A stretch of DNA of 43,708 nucleotides. Source: Caulochytrium protostelioides (taxonomy: Eukaryota > Chytridiomycota > Caulochytriomycetes > Caulochytriales > Caulochytriaceae). The stretch is taken from assembly GCA_003615045.1 (NCBI GenBank), contig ML014267.1:1-43708 (forward strand), in the 5' to 3' direction. Shown here piece after piece: positions 20,691 to 32,066 of the stretch. The notes beneath the pieces are model-generated. The model was not told the origin of the DNA and searched no databases. It worked only from the letters and a program-made list of their open reading frames with translations. Position numbers and translations under genes: made by a program. The number at the start of each line of letters is the position of its first letter. Positions within the stretch are counted from its first letter, which is position 1.

Positions 20691-21693
20691 TGGCAGAGCG
20701 AAAGAAAGAGTAGTGGCATCTGGTCGAGCACGGGGGCGGCATCACGGCCGGAACGAACGGACCATTGCGTCAGGAACATAGAGTCGGTCACTCGCGTGAA
20801 AGCTTCTCGCTTCCCCGCTACACCGCCGCTCCGTTGCTCGTCGTCTCTCGGTGCATCGCTATCGCCTCACGCATCGTGTGGTTTCGCCCCAATCCGCATT
20901 GATGCGAGTGTACATTATCCGCACCCCCCGCTTCTCGGCCCTCTCGACGGCTTGCTTGTGTGACTCCGTCGGTGTTCCCCGCGCACGGCGCCTCATCCGT
21001 GTCTGCCGCGGACGCTCACCCCGCACGAGTCCTCCGGCCGCCGTGCCGTCGACCCCGGATCGTGACCGTCCACACGGGACAGTTGCTGCTGCTCGTGGTA
21101 CCTATTGAATACGCTGATCGCCACAAAGATACCGCGTCCTTCCTATCGCCGATCGCTGACTGGATTCCCGGTTGAGCCCCGTCTCCGCTGGCCGCGGCGC
21201 GTTATTTTTGGTCATTCAAACGGCACCGGTGGTCCTCTGGCGGTTTCGGTCGCTTCTCAGATTCGGCTCGTTGCCACCGTCCGTCCAGCTCCACGTGGCG
21301 CTGCCTCGCCGTCGCGTTCAGCCGCTGCCGCTCGTGGCAGCTCGAGTCCGCGTCGCCTGCTTAGCACGTGCTCGTCCGTGATTGACGGCGTCAAACCCTC
21401 CCACACGGGCCTCACGGGCCCTGTTGCAGTGCGTCCAGGATCACTCCGCCGTTGCGCCGATCGGATCGGATCGCCGTGGCGACGCAGGAGCGCCCGCTTC
21501 CCGGCACCGCCCCTTGAACCGGGTGGCGTGCGGGCGATCAGGCGCCGCCGGGTGCTCTCGATCGCGACCAGCGCCAGGCTCCTCGCGTCTTCTCGTGACG
21601 GCGCGGCGTCTCCGTGCCAACTCCGGTGACGGTGGCCCCCGCCGCATCTCGAATCACCGGTCTCGGCGACAGCGACTCCCGACGCTCGCCGCC

Positions 21694-23502
21694 ATGAGTG
21701 CTTCGACGCGCCCATCGCGCACGTCGCCACCGGCGTCCCAGGCGGCGTTCGGCAGCTTCGGCGCACCGTCGGCGACGAGCGGTCCCAAAATCCTGCGGCC
21801 CGCCGACTCGACCATGACGCTGATCGACGGCGATGCCGGCCCCCCGCCGATGCTGCTCAGCGACGGGAGCGCGCACACGCTCCAGCCACTGCCGCCCGCC
21901 ACGGCGCCCAACGCCCTCCACGGCGCCACGCCCCGCGGCTTCTCCCGGCACCGCCTCCACCCGTCGCCGGCGCTGCTCGCCGGCGCTCCTGCCGCGCCGG
22001 GCGCCCATGCCGCCTCGCCGGGCTCGCCCCAGATCGGCATCGATATCAGCTACGACGCGTCCTACGGCTCCGAAGATGCCGTGATGACCCATGCGCCGCC
22101 GCCACCGCCGCCGCCGCCGCCGGCAGCCGCGCCGTCGTCATCGTCGCTGTCGGACGGCGGCTGGCGGCCCGCGCGCGCCATCACGTACGGCCACGCGGGC
22201 AACGCCCCGCGGTCCGGGTTCACGCCGCATTCCAGCACGGCGTCCTGGCAGGCCTCGGCTGATGCCGCGGCGGCGGCCGGCGCCACGGGCGCCGATGCGG
22301 CCGGGCCGGCGCCGACGTCCTTTCTGGCCAAGCTCGCGCAGCTGAGCCACGTTCCGTCGACCCTGGCGCTCACGCCGTCGCGCCATGCGTCCATGCTGCC
22401 GCCGCCGGTCGGCCGCGCCGACAGCGACAGCGACTCGATGCACGACGACACGAGCGACGGCGGCCGCGACGCGCGCGAGACCGCGACCGACCCCGAGGAG
22501 GAAGCCTCCGAGATCGTGATCCGCCGTGACTTGCTGGGCGCGCTGGACGGCCCGGACGCGAGCGCCGTCGGGATGGCCTCCATGGCGACGGCACGTGCCG
22601 ACGACCACGACCACGACCACGACCATGACCGCTTTGACCTGGACGCGACGCTGGAGCTCGGGCCCGACCGCCAAGCCGCCCCGTTCCGCCGCAGCACGAG
22701 CGGCCCCTCCGATCCCCTGCGCGACCGGCCCACGCCGCCGCCGCCGCACCACCACCACGACCCGCAGCAGGAAGACAGCGCGATGGAGCTGGCCTCGGAC
22801 CAGCCGGTGCTCGACTCGCCGCCCCTGCCCGCCAAGCACGCCGTCCGCCATACGCCCGACCGCGAGCGCCTCCTGCAGCGCGGGCGTGACGCCCGCGACG
22901 CGCCTCCGCCTCCGGCGATGCCGGACCTGCCGGCGCACCCCGTGGCGCACCACAGCGCGCCCGTGACCGAGCGGCCCGCGTGGCTCCGCCGCGGCTCGCC
23001 CACGACCGGCCGGTCGAGCCCCGACCCCGCCGTCGCGAGCGCCCTCAGCGGCGCCGCCGCGCGGCCCCGCGATCACCGTGGCGCCGCCACTCCGCACGCC
23101 CCGCTTCCGGCGACCCACGCACCGCGTCCGGCCACGAGCTCGCCCCTCCCGTCGGTCCCGTCGGTCCCGTCGGTCCCGTCGACCCGCCGCGCCTCGCCAG
23201 CGATGGCCACGCTGCGCGCAACCTCCGTCGATGGCGGGCTCGACCGCGACGCCGCCGCCGGCCCGTCGAGCGGCGTGGTCCCCGCGAGCAGCCCCAGCGT
23301 GCTCGCGCCCCATCTGGCGGCCCGACCCCGCGTGAGTCCGCGCACCCTCAGTTCGACGGCGCTCCTCGGTCTCGGGTACGGCCACGCCCAGCCTCGGAGT
23401 CCCTCCCTGACGGCGACCACGACGGCGGCCGACCCGGGCGAGGCACGGGAGGCTGCGCCTCGGGCCGACGGCCGCCCGGTTGCAGGCTCGAGCGCAGGCC
23501 TG

Positions 23503-23534
<32 letters not shown>

Positions 23535-24381
23535 ATCGCCCCGCATGGGCGCGGCGCTGCCGGCGGCCGTCGACCCGCGCCACGCTACGCCGCTGTCGCT
23601 CGCGACGTCGTCGTCGACGCCCGCGCCGACGCTGCGCTCGACGCAGACGTCCATGACGCCCGTGGCGCCCGTGTCGACCGCCGATGTCTGGCTCTCGCCG
23701 GCCGTGCCCGGCGCGCACGTGTTCACCCAGGCCGACCTGGACGCGGTGCGCCGCGAAGTGACGGCGCAGTTCGAGAAGCAGCTGGACTTTGCGCAGCTGG
23801 AGGCGACGGCGCTCGTCGAGAAGGAAAAGGCGTCGGCGGCCGTCGTCGCGGACATGCGCGGCGTGCTCACCGAGTGGGAGGGCGCCATGATGGCCATGAT
23901 CAAGGAGAAGGAAGGGCTCGTCGCCGAGAACGACCGCCTGCGCGTGCAGCTGCAGCGCATGACCGAGCGCCACCAGCAGGAGCAGCAGGAGCACCAGCTC
24001 GCGCAGACGAAGCTGAAGCGGCTGCATGCGGACTTTGAAGCGAGCCGGGCGCGCGAGGCGGAGCTGCGCCACACGGTCGACCAGACCGCCGCGCATCTGC
24101 AGAGCACAGAGACGCGCTACATTGCGCTGAAGAACCAGGCCGAGGCGAAGCTGGAAGCCGCCAGCGCGGAGATTGCGCGGGTCCAAGCGACGGCGGCCGC
24201 GGAGCGCGAAGAACGGCTCGCCGGCCTCGAAAAGGAGCGCGCGGCGCTGCGGGCCAAGATGTCGCGCCTCGAGATCGCTAACGCCGGGCTCGAGAAGTCG
24301 ATCCAGACCAAGGCCGAGGAGAACCTGGAACTGACCCGCATCTGCGACAGTCTCCTTGCCCAAATTGACGGCACCGCATGA
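21694..24381 (+). CDS. TACC-domain microtubule/spindle-pole protein
   Basis: 895 residues from the ATG in GCCGCCATG at 21694; an in-frame ATG at 21382 exists but the added part looks like leader sequence. Residues 1-676 are disordered, with Pro, Ala and Ser runs, an (HD)n stretch, a VPS repeat and a GA repeat. Residues about 677-895 form a long coiled coil with the TACC pattern: FTQADLDAVRREV, EWEGAMMAMIKEKEG, RYIALKNQAEAKLEAA, and a conserved end IQTKAEENLELTRICDSLL. TACC proteins (Alp7 in fission yeast) bind XMAP215/TOG polymerases and target them to spindle poles and microtubule plus ends. Its 3' end lies 95 bp from the convergent dynactin p27 gene; both proteins belong to the microtubule system. 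Confidence 0.88.
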
Positions 24382-24476
24382 TTGCGTTTCTCGATGGATC
24401 TCTTATACATAATCGACACGTGACCCTCTCTTTCTGTCGTTCTCGCCGAGAGCATCGCAGGCACGCGGCCTGAGGG

Positions 24477-25208
24477 CTAAGCGGCGCCGAGGGCCCAAGT
24501 CTCGGGGCCCGCTTCGGTCCGCGCATGCGACCGCGGCAGCGTCTCGTGGAGATACTGCAGGTGGCGGGTATGCAGGAGCAGACGCGACCCGAGTCCAGGC
24601 GCCGTCGCCGCCGCCGCCGCCGCCGTCGCCGCCGTTCCCGCCGCAGCGTCCGTGAGCGCGGCGTCGGGGGAAAGCACGGGTCCCGCGCGCGCGGCGATGC
24701 CGGCAACGCCGCTGCTGCGGCGCCACGCGCCATCGGGGCCATAGACGACGGCGTCGTCCGGAAGCACCGTGTCCCGCGGCACGCGGGCCCGTGCGCCGAC
24801 GAGCACCCGTGCGCCGAGCACGCAGCCGCGGCCGACGGCGGCGCCTGGCTCAAGGATGCACGCCGGGCCCATCTGGCGGCCGCGGAAGGTCGCGCCGGCC
24901 TCGAGGAGGCACTGCGCGCCGATGCGCATCGCGCCGGCGCCGTCGTGCCGCACGACCGCCGTCTCCTCGACGATCGTGTCCGCATGCAGCGTCACGGTCG
25001 CGTCGGGGTGGACGCACTCAATCCGCGCTTGCGGGTGCACCACGACGCCGGGCCCGAGCGTGATGGGCGCCGACGCGGCGGCGCCGGCGCCGGCGCCCGC
25101 GGCGTGCACGAGGTGGGCGTCCCGCGCGACGAAGGGCGGCCGCGGCGGCACCGTCGCCGCGGCCGCAACGGGCGCCCCGGCGTCCATCACGATACTCAGC
25201 GGCAGCAC
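24477..25208 (-). CDS. Dynactin subunit 6 (p27)-like left-handed beta-helix protein
   Basis: 243 residues. Hexapeptide-repeat pattern typical of a left-handed parallel beta helix: ITLGPGVVVHPQARI, MRIGAQCLLEAGA, GPACILEPGAAVGRGCVLG, ARVLVGARARVP, then VLPDDAVVYGPDGAWRR, and a C-terminal helix LLLHTRHLQYLHETLP. The order matches dynactin p27 (IGPRTVIHPKARI, NLIEEQALI, MKMGDNNVIESKAYVG, VIPENTVIYG..RR, then a terminal amphipathic helix). In dynactin, p27 with p25, p62 and Arp11 forms the pointed-end complex that supports cargo and dynein adaptor binding. An Ala/Thr-rich insert of about 35 residues precedes the last helix and coincides with a CCG repeat. The second Met (residue 8, MDAGAPV) is an alternative start. 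Confidence 0.85.
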   Translation of the reverse strand: MLPLSIVMDAGAPVAAAATVPPRPPFVARDAHLVHAAGAGAGAAASAPITLGPGVVVHPQARIECVHPDATVTLHADTIVEETAVVRHDGAGAMRIGAQCLLEAGATFRGRQMGPACILEPGAAVGRGCVLGARVLVGARARVPRDTVLPDDAVVYGPDGAWRRSSGVAGIAARAGPVLSPDAALTDAAAGTAATAAAAAATAPGLGSRLLLHTRHLQYLHETLPRSHARTEAGPETWALGAA

Positions 25209-25378
25209 CGCTTGCAGCAGCCGCCGCAGGGGTCAGGCCACGTGCCACTCAGCCACGTGACGGGGCTCGGGCTCGTGTGTCAAGGGTCACGCCGTCGAAT
25301 AGTTGCACGAGACGGGTGACGACGACGGCGACGGCTACGGCGACGGCGACGGCGACGGCAACGGCAACGGCGACGGCA

Positions 25379-25420
<42 letters not shown>

Positions 25421-26049
25421 GGATGATGGACCGTCCCGGCGGCATCCAGCGGCCGGCGGGCAGGCGCCTCGTGCGCCGAGGCCGCCCACGTGATGGCGAC
25501 TCCCCCGGCCGCCACCGCGTTTTGTGTTTCCTGATCGTGGCGCGGCTGGGCAGGCGCTCGCCGCCGTCGCCGCGGCGCGAAAGGGTCGATAGGACCGAGC
25601 CCCCCCAAGTGTGGCGTCGGCCGGTCCGCACACCCGCCGCGGGTCCACGGCTGCGCTTGCGCTCACCGCTGCGCCTAGCAGGCACTTCATGGCAAGGTGG
25701 CATTGGCAGCTGTCGTCCACCGTGGTACCGTATACTTGGGAGCCGCGCATGCATGGCCGCAGAGCCGCGTCCTACTCGGCCGGTCCTACTTCGTGCATCA
25801 CGCCGAGGCTGCCGTGAGGCTGAGAGAGGGCATCACGGAACCACCCTGATGCGACACCCCTCGCATATGCTCCATCTCCCTATTCTCGATGAGAACGACG
25901 TCCTCCCTGTCGAACAGCCGCACTTGAACCACCTGTCGGTCGACCTTGACTTGCCGACGCCGTCGGGTCTCCGACGACCGGCCCTCTCAGCGATTTGACA
26001 CCGGCTATCGAAATCAGCCCCAGCGCGAGCAGGGCGCTGCGTCACCCCT
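25209..26049. other. Divergent promoter region between DCTN6-like and PEX19
   Basis: CACGTG palindromes are at 25239-25244 and 25254-25259, only 31-51 bp upstream of the DCTN6-like start, and at 25497-25502. A GACGGC minisatellite of about 105 bp lies between them (listed separately). No gene is supported; the open frames through the minisatellite are repeat artefacts. Confidence 0.6.
25318..25422. repeat. GACGGC hexanucleotide minisatellite
   Basis: About 17 hexamer units, GACGGC with interspersed AACGGC and TACGGC variants. It is open in several frames on both strands, giving spurious Asp-Gly and Arg-Arg runs. Confidence 0.93.
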
Positions 26050-27372
26050 ATGATGGCGACCACGGAGCCGCTTGGCGGCACCGCTGCCGCCTGTGTGCCC
26101 CAGACCACCGCCAAGGCGCCGAGTCCGAGCAATGACACCATGCCGGATCCCAGCGCCTCCTCCGCGTCTGCCGCGGTCGCCACCGATCCTGCTCCGCAGA
26201 GCGAGAACGACAACGACGACGACGACGATGTTGATTTCCTCGACTCGGTCCTCGACAACTTCCATATGGAGCCGTCGGCACCGGCTGCCGGCGACGAGAC
26301 ATCATCAAGAAGCGCCGCCGCCGCGGCCCCCTCGGCCGACGAACGTGAGGCGGGCGGCCTCCCGTCGCAGCTCGCCGACGACGCCCAGCACCTGGACGCG
26401 GACGCGTGGCGCTCGGCGCTCGAGCAAGCGTTCGTGGCCGAGGGCGCCGATCCCGGCGCCGCCTCCTCAGCGCCGCCTCCCGCCGCGGATGCCGCCGTAG
26501 GCGCCAAAGCGGCGCCCAAAGACTTCCAGACGCTCATCTCGTCGACGCTCTCCAATCTCAAGTCGTCCCAGACCCGAGCGGACCAGCGCGCCGCGGTGGC
26601 CGCCTCCGCCTCGGCGGCGGGCCTCGGTGGCCTCGAGGGCCTCGAGGGCCTGGAAGGCCTCGGCGGTCTGGAGGGCCTGGCCAACATGAGCGAGCCAGAG
26701 CTCGAAGCGCTGCTCACCAAGATGGAGGCGCTGATGGGCGGCGCGGGCGGCGGCGCGGGCGGCGCCGACGGCGCCGACGGCAGCGACGGCGCGGGTCTCG
26801 CCGACGCCCTGCTCGAGCAGTTCATGACCCGCGACCTGCTGTATGAGCCGCTGAAGGACCTCGCGGACCGCTACCCCGCGTGGCTCGACGCCCACCCGGG
26901 CGCCCCGAGCGCCGCGCCGCCGGGCACTGCGGCGCAGCGCGACGACCATGCGCAGCGCACCGAGCAGCTCCGGATCATCCGCGAGATCCTGGCCGTGTTT
27001 GACGAGGCTGACGACGCCGACAGCGACGGCGGCGACGACGGCCAAGGCGATGGCGGCGCGGCCGACGGCGCGGCGCCGGCGCCGGCCAAATCAGCGCGGC
27101 AGGCGCGGCTGGGCGCGCTCATGACGCAGATGCAGGCCTGCGGCGCGCCGCCTGACGACTTGCTGGCCTCCGTGACCGACGGCGATGCGAAAGGCGACGC
27201 CAGCGGCAACGGCGCTTCATCCACCAAGATGCCGGACCTGGCGGAGCTTGAGAAGCTCGCCGGCTCAGACGGGCTGGAGAACATCCTTCCGCAGCTCCTC
27301 GAGAGTCTGGAGGGGATGGAAGGGATGGAAGGCGTCGCCGGGGGGAGCAAGGAAGGGTGCTCTCTCATGTAA
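26050..27372 (+). CDS. PEX19: Peroxin-19, peroxisomal membrane-protein chaperone
   Basis: 440 residues, single exon. An acidic N-terminal segment DDDDDVDFLDSVLDNF (about residues 56-71) matches the PEX3-docking helix. The middle contains the helical PMP-binding region (KDFQTLISSTLSNL, then LEALLTKMEALMG, TRDLLYEPLKDLADRYPAWL, RTEQLRIIREILAVFD). The C-terminus is a farnesylation CaaX box, CSLM, as in other PEX19 proteins. Role: cytosolic receptor that binds newly made peroxisomal membrane proteins and delivers them to PEX3. Gly-Leu-Glu repeats and a poly-Gly/Ala stretch near residues 195-245 are an unusual low-complexity insertion. The 3' end is 257 bp from the convergent GPI-type gene. Confidence 0.95.
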   Translation: MMATTEPLGGTAAACVPQTTAKAPSPSNDTMPDPSASSASAAVATDPAPQSENDNDDDDDVDFLDSVLDNFHMEPSAPAAGDETSSRSAAAAAPSADEREAGGLPSQLADDAQHLDADAWRSALEQAFVAEGADPGAASSAPPPAADAAVGAKAAPKDFQTLISSTLSNLKSSQTRADQRAAVAASASAAGLGGLEGLEGLEGLGGLEGLANMSEPELEALLTKMEALMGGAGGGAGGADGADGSDGAGLADALLEQFMTRDLLYEPLKDLADRYPAWLDAHPGAPSAAPPGTAAQRDDHAQRTEQLRIIREILAVFDEADDADSDGGDDGQGDGGAADGAAPAPAKSARQARLGALMTQMQACGAPPDDLLASVTDGDAKGDASGNGASSTKMPDLAELEKLAGSDGLENILPQLLESLEGMEGMEGVAGGSKEGCSLM

Positions 27373-27629
27373 CCCCACAACAACAAAAAAAAACGACGAT
27401 CGTCGTCATCATCATCTGGCCGCGCTGACGTACTGGCACCTCGCCGTCCCGATTTCCAACACTTCACCAGAGGGTTGACCCTCGCTTCATGGCCCCTCAT
27501 GAATTTGTATATGAATCCCTTTTTTCTTTTCTGTCGTTTTGTTTTTCCGAAAGCGGGGGTATTCGATTAGGTATAACATGCAGTCCGCGTGAACGCATGG
27601 CCATTCATGAACGGGGTCCAACGCATCGT

Positions 27630-28538
27630 TTAAAGAATGAAGGCAGCCCAAGCGACGGCGGCGCCAAGCCCCCAGACGACCGAGGAGCGGAGGGCGGTCG
27701 AGGCGTCGTAGCGGAGACCGCCCGCCGAGGGCGTGAGAGTGACGGTGGCACTCGGCGTGGCGGTGCCGGTGGGCGTGGCGGTGTTGGTGACGTGGTACCT
27801 GACGGCGTCGCCGACGATCTGCGCGTCACGGCACAGCGTGCGGCCGCCCCACGGGCCCTTGCTCGCGACGCCCTGCTTGATCTTGTCGGACAGCTCGCGC
27901 AGGAACGTGTGCGCCTCAGCGAACGTCTCGTTGGCGGCGCAGGACGTGATGTTGAAGTCGATGCGGGTGATCGTGTAGGTGTCCGGAGCGTCGGCCTGGA
28001 CGTAGGCCGGGTCGGCCTCGGTGCGCGCGGTCGTGTTCGTGGCCAGCGACGGCGAGCACGACGCGACGGAGGCCGCGAGCAGCATGGCCGTGCCGTTAAG
28101 CGGCCCCGAGACGGTCGCCGCCAAGTAGTAGGCCCAGTTGTCCGGGATGCCGTTCGCGTCGGGCTGGGTGCCCGACAGCGACGTGTCGTTCGACATCTGC
28201 GTGTACGCAAGCGACACCAGCTCGGACTGCTCCCACGTGCCGAGCGTGTAGTTGCGCGCGTTACCACTGGGCGACGTTGTCAGGATATTGGCCCAGGACA
28301 GGTCGGTCGGCGAGCCGATAAGGCGCCACAGCTCCGAGGGCGTCATGAGCGGCACGTAGATGGAGGTCGCATTGAAGGACCACGTCTGATTGACCGTGCA
28401 GAGCTCGTTCGACACCGTGCCATTAAATCTGCCCGGGAACGCTACCTGCGACGGCATCCACGTGGCTAGGCTGCCCTGCGCCGCGATCAGCGCCGTCGCG
28501 GCGGCGACGGACGCCTTCTTGCTAGCGAAGCGAGTCAT
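27630..28538 (-). CDS. Secreted, probably GPI-anchored glycoprotein of unknown function
   Basis: 302 residues from the ATG at 28538 (MTRFASKKASVAAATALIAA), chosen because it gives a signal peptide at once; the frame is open to 28679 through an 11-bp tandem repeat. No family is recognised. The mature part has about nine N-glycosylation sequons (for example NGT, NQT, NAT, NYT, NDT, NTT, NIT, NET) and about five cysteines. A Thr/Ser/Pro-rich stretch (ATPTGTATPSATVTLTP) is followed by a C-terminal hydrophobic tail (SSVVWGLGAAVAWAAFIL) with no cytoplasmic residues, as expected of a GPI-attachment signal. It is therefore a likely cell-surface or wall protein. A TATA-like element lies about 295 bp upstream. 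Confidence 0.75.
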   Translation of the reverse strand: MTRFASKKASVAAATALIAAQGSLATWMPSQVAFPGRFNGTVSNELCTVNQTWSFNATSIYVPLMTPSELWRLIGSPTDLSWANILTTSPSGNARNYTLGTWEQSELVSLAYTQMSNDTSLSGTQPDANGIPDNWAYYLAATVSGPLNGTAMLLAASVASCSPSLATNTTARTEADPAYVQADAPDTYTITRIDFNITSCAANETFAEAHTFLRELSDKIKQGVASKGPWGGRTLCRDAQIVGDAVRYHVTNTATPTGTATPSATVTLTPSAGGLRYDASTALRSSVVWGLGAAVAWAAFIL

Positions 28539-28610
28539 CGTGAACGTGGGCGAAGAGCAAGCACGGAGGGATGCGCGATGGCGTCGGATGCGATGAATAC
28601 GATGGAGCGG

Positions 28611-28665
28611 CAATGGAGCGACAATGGAGCGACAATGGAGCGACAATGGAGCGACAATGGAGCGT
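28611..28665. repeat. 11-bp tandem repeat (ACAATGGAGCG)n
   Basis: Five near-perfect copies, 73-127 bp upstream of the GPI-type glycoprotein start and inside its probable leader. An 11-bp period puts each unit on about the same face of the helix. Confidence 0.92.
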
Positions 28666-28831
28666 AAGAGAACGATCAAAGGCCCAGGCGATGTCCACGA
28701 ATGACGTGCAGTGATGAGTCACGAACGCATGCTACGATGGCCGCCCCAAGGATGATGAGAAATGACCATGAGTCCATCCAGTCCATCGCTACCCCCATGA
28801 TCTCCATCACGGCATGCGAATCGCCCTTACC

Positions 28832-28837
28832 TTTATA
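28832..28837 (-). promoter_or_regulatory. Possible TATA box of the GPI-type glycoprotein gene
   Basis: Minus-strand AGGTATAAAG, about 295 bp upstream of the start at 28538. It is one of few TATAAA matches in a GC-rich surrounding; the assignment is by position only. Confidence 0.35.
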
Positions 28838-31800
28838 CCTGTCCGTTGGGCACCACGTCGGCTGCCAAAACGATTGACGGCACACGGCGCCGTCGCACCC
28901 GTCGTGATCAGGCGCCCATCACACCGGCCTCGCATAGGTCACATGGTGTTTTGTGAAAGACCGCACCGGCCGTGCCACCGATCGCTACCTTCTGGGCGGT
29001 TCGAGAGCAGACAAAAAGCGGGTGAGCACCACTAAAAATAAACCACGGCGGTGATGTCTGTGTCACCTGCCGACGTAAACGCCGCAGCCTTCGTGGCCCT
29101 CAATGCCTTCAGGCCGGAACGCCGCGCGGACCTTGGATCAGCCCAGCCCTGAGTTCGAAGAACCACGATATTTTGTGTCCCCACTCACCGGTGCGCGTCG
29201 TCGCCACCGCCGCCGCCCCAAAGGCCGAATTCACCGATCGGCACCCATCATGGCACGGCAAGGCATGGCCATCCATCATGTTTCACCGCTGTGAATGTAT
29301 CTTGGCGATGGCGCGCGACCGCTTCGCGTGGGCGATTGGCCCGTCGCCCCGGATGATCGGCGCTCGGATGGGCCCGTGGCGCCCCCGCGGCGCCGCCGCT
29401 CGATCGCCCGCCGCGGGCCGTCCACCGCCATCCTCGCGCCGATCCGGCGTGCGGCGGTGTTCGAGAGGGATCCATGACGGCGTCGTGCAGCGGCGGCGGT
29501 GCCGTCGCGACCGTTCTTTCGCCGCCGCCGCCGTCGTGTCATGGCGGCCCATGTTGATGCGAGCCCCACGCAGGCGGAGTCTCCGCCCGGAGCCTCGGGG
29601 AGGGTCGGACGACGGTCGCACCAGCCGTGCCGGGGGGGACGCAGCGGCAGGCCAGGCCAGGGAGGCGCCGCGCGCGTCGCACCCGGCGGCCTTCATCGCA
29701 TGGGCCAGGATGGGCCAAGCGCTCCTCGAGGCCGGCATCGCGATGCCGTGCTGGACGGCGCACGGCCATGGAAAACGTCGAAGGTCGTTCACCCCGTCGG
29801 GTCTCGGATGTGACCCCTGGTGATGGAACAGAACCAAGACCTCATGGATGGATGATTCTTGGCCGATTCATGGGCGCACGACGTCATCCCCCTGGTTAGG
29901 AGCATCGGTGGTCGTCCCTGCTTCGTTCGCCGCAGCAGGTGCTCTGGGGCATGAGCATGGCCTCCGGCTTCTCTCTACGTATCGACGTATCGCCATGTGT
30001 CGGCCGATGCAGCGATCGAGGCCCATCACGGCCCTCTGGATCTCGTCCTCTGAAATCTCCAGCTCTGCCGCATGACCCTCAGGGACTCAGTGGTATCTGA
30101 AGAAGAAAAAAAAAACATGGATTGACCATTCGTGCGGGCCACCGTCGTTCACGACGCTTGGCGGATACCCTGATGGTTGATGGTGATCGCCAAGCTGTGC
30201 ATCTCCTGGACACGATGAACGGCCACACTCAATCATCGTATCATGGACCACGACCTGGGAGTCGGTCGAGAGGGCATCGGTGTCGGGCCCGCGGTCTCGG
30301 CCACCAACGCCTGGTCATGAGCCACACCGAGCGCCGCTGCGGTCCCCTGGCTCGCTGTGCCCCATGGGGCCACGCCTGGGGCGCCGCTGATCGGCGGCGC
30401 ATGTCACATGCGCCTGCCCATGATCCCTCCGGGCGGCGGCGCGCGATGGCGCGATGGCGCTGATCATCACTCATCCCACCGACCGTCATGCCTGCTCCAC
30501 GCCGAGCGATGGGCCTTGTCCCTCGTCAGGGAAGGATGGATGGGTCACAGGAGAGATGGATCACCGGATGGATGGATCCCAGGATGAATGGATGAATGAA
30601 AGGTCGGCCCCATGGAATGCGGTGCCCGCCAGGCCATGCGTGACCGTGTTGCTCGGGGATCCCCCGCATGGCGCCATGGGCTGGCGATCGGTGTCCGCCC
30701 TGCCTGCTCCACGAGTCGCCCGGGATGCGGTGTGCTGCGAGACGACGCGATCCGCCAGGCCCAGCGGTGGCCTCATGGGCCGCGGGGGCCCCGCGTGCTG
30801 ACCTCATGGGGGTGGGAGGTGCCGAGGCCGGACCGGACGGAGCGACGGGAATGCACCCACAAACGCAGGAACGGACGGATGCATCGACGCACGCATCGCG
30901 TGACGGGACGGACAGATCGCGCCGGCGGTGTGGCGACGCATGACGTCGCCTCGCCTCGCCTCGCGCCGCTCTCGCCTCGCGCCGCTCTCGCGGACCGCTG
31001 GCGAGCCGGCCTTCCCGATCACCCGCACGGCGGCGCCGGCGCCAGCGCCAGCGCCAGCGCGACGACGCGCCCGCACCGGTGTGGTGGCCTCTCCCGCGGC
31101 CCCGCGCGCTGCTGGCGGGACGACCCCTCTCCGCGTCCTTTTCTCGGTTTTCTCGCTGTTCTTGGGGTCGCGTTCTCCTGTGATTTCATCATCGGTGGGA
31201 TGGGGGTGGGGAAACGCGATCGCCCATCGACGGCGCCCGCGCCAGCACCAGCGCCCGCGCCAGCACCAGCGCCCGCGAGCGCCGGCCTGGCCGCCGCCGC
31301 CCCCGCGGCCGCGGCATGGCGGTCCCCCCCTGAAAGGAACGCCTCCAGGGATGCCGCACCCGCCGGCTTCCCAGGGGCGCCGCGCCCCGAGGAAACCCCC
31401 TCGCCGCGGGCCGGCGGAACGCCGTCGAACAAAAAGAAGCGTGCGTCGCGGCGACGGCATCCGTGGGGTGCCGGCGGCCACCCGAGTGCTTGGCCGGGCA
31501 CCGCGCATCCGAGGGGAAGGGAAGGGAGGGCCGCCGATCGGGGGATCGTCTCCTCCTGCTCTCCGCCTGCTCTCCGCCTGCTCTCCCTGGGCACCACCGG
31601 GCGCCACCACGGCCTGGACGGGGTCACGGCATGACGCCGAACGCGGCGACGCCTCGCGCGCCTGCGTGGTGGCCGCGGGCACGGGCCTCGGCCCACCGAC
31701 ACCGGCGCTAGAACCAGAACCAGAGCCAGAGCCGGCGCCCGCAGCAGGAGCCGCGCAGAGGGGGAGGATCGTCCATCCGCCGCATAGTGGACGCGGGGGG

Positions 31801-32028
31801 AGCGGTCACCGGGCGGCGCCGACGGGTCGGCCCGATCGCGTGGGCCCGATCGGGCCGTGGGCCGGCGCCGAGCCCTTCGCGCGCGCCGCGGCGGCCACGG
31901 ATGCGGTTCCCGCGGGACGGAGGTGGAGGTGGGAAGCGGCGGCGCCTCCCCCGGATCGCCTGGGCACGCGGTGGCGGACCGCAGGGCCTCGCGGCGCGCC
32001 GCCACGCACGGGGGACGGCGTCGCTCGG

Positions 32029-32066
32029 CCTGAGCGCTCGGCCTGAGCGCTCGGCCTGAGCGCTCG
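32029..32066. repeat. 13-bp tandem repeat (CTGAGCGCTCGGC)n
   Basis: Three units, each containing the palindrome GAGCGCTC. Confidence 0.88.

Larger units (their letters stand above)
20197..21693. other. Divergent intergenic region upstream of TXNDC17-like and TACC genes
   Basis: No gene is recognised. The frame of the TACC gene is open upstream to 21382, but that part lacks conservation that I can see. CACGTG palindromes are at 21292-21297 and 21365-21370, about 320-400 bp before the TACC start. A GCAAGCGGGCGA-type repeat lies at about 20530-20572 and a GCATC pentamer run at about 20647-20690. Confidence 0.55.

Noticed and set aside
22138-24363. 741-codon minus-strand ORF antisense to the TACC gene
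   Set aside because: A shadow of the TACC coding frame; Arg/Leu-rich translation with no recognisable family.
25303-25998. 231-codon ORF through the GACGGC minisatellite upstream of PEX19
   Set aside because: The Asp-Gly repeat is an effect of the hexamer array, and the rest has no recognisable similarity.
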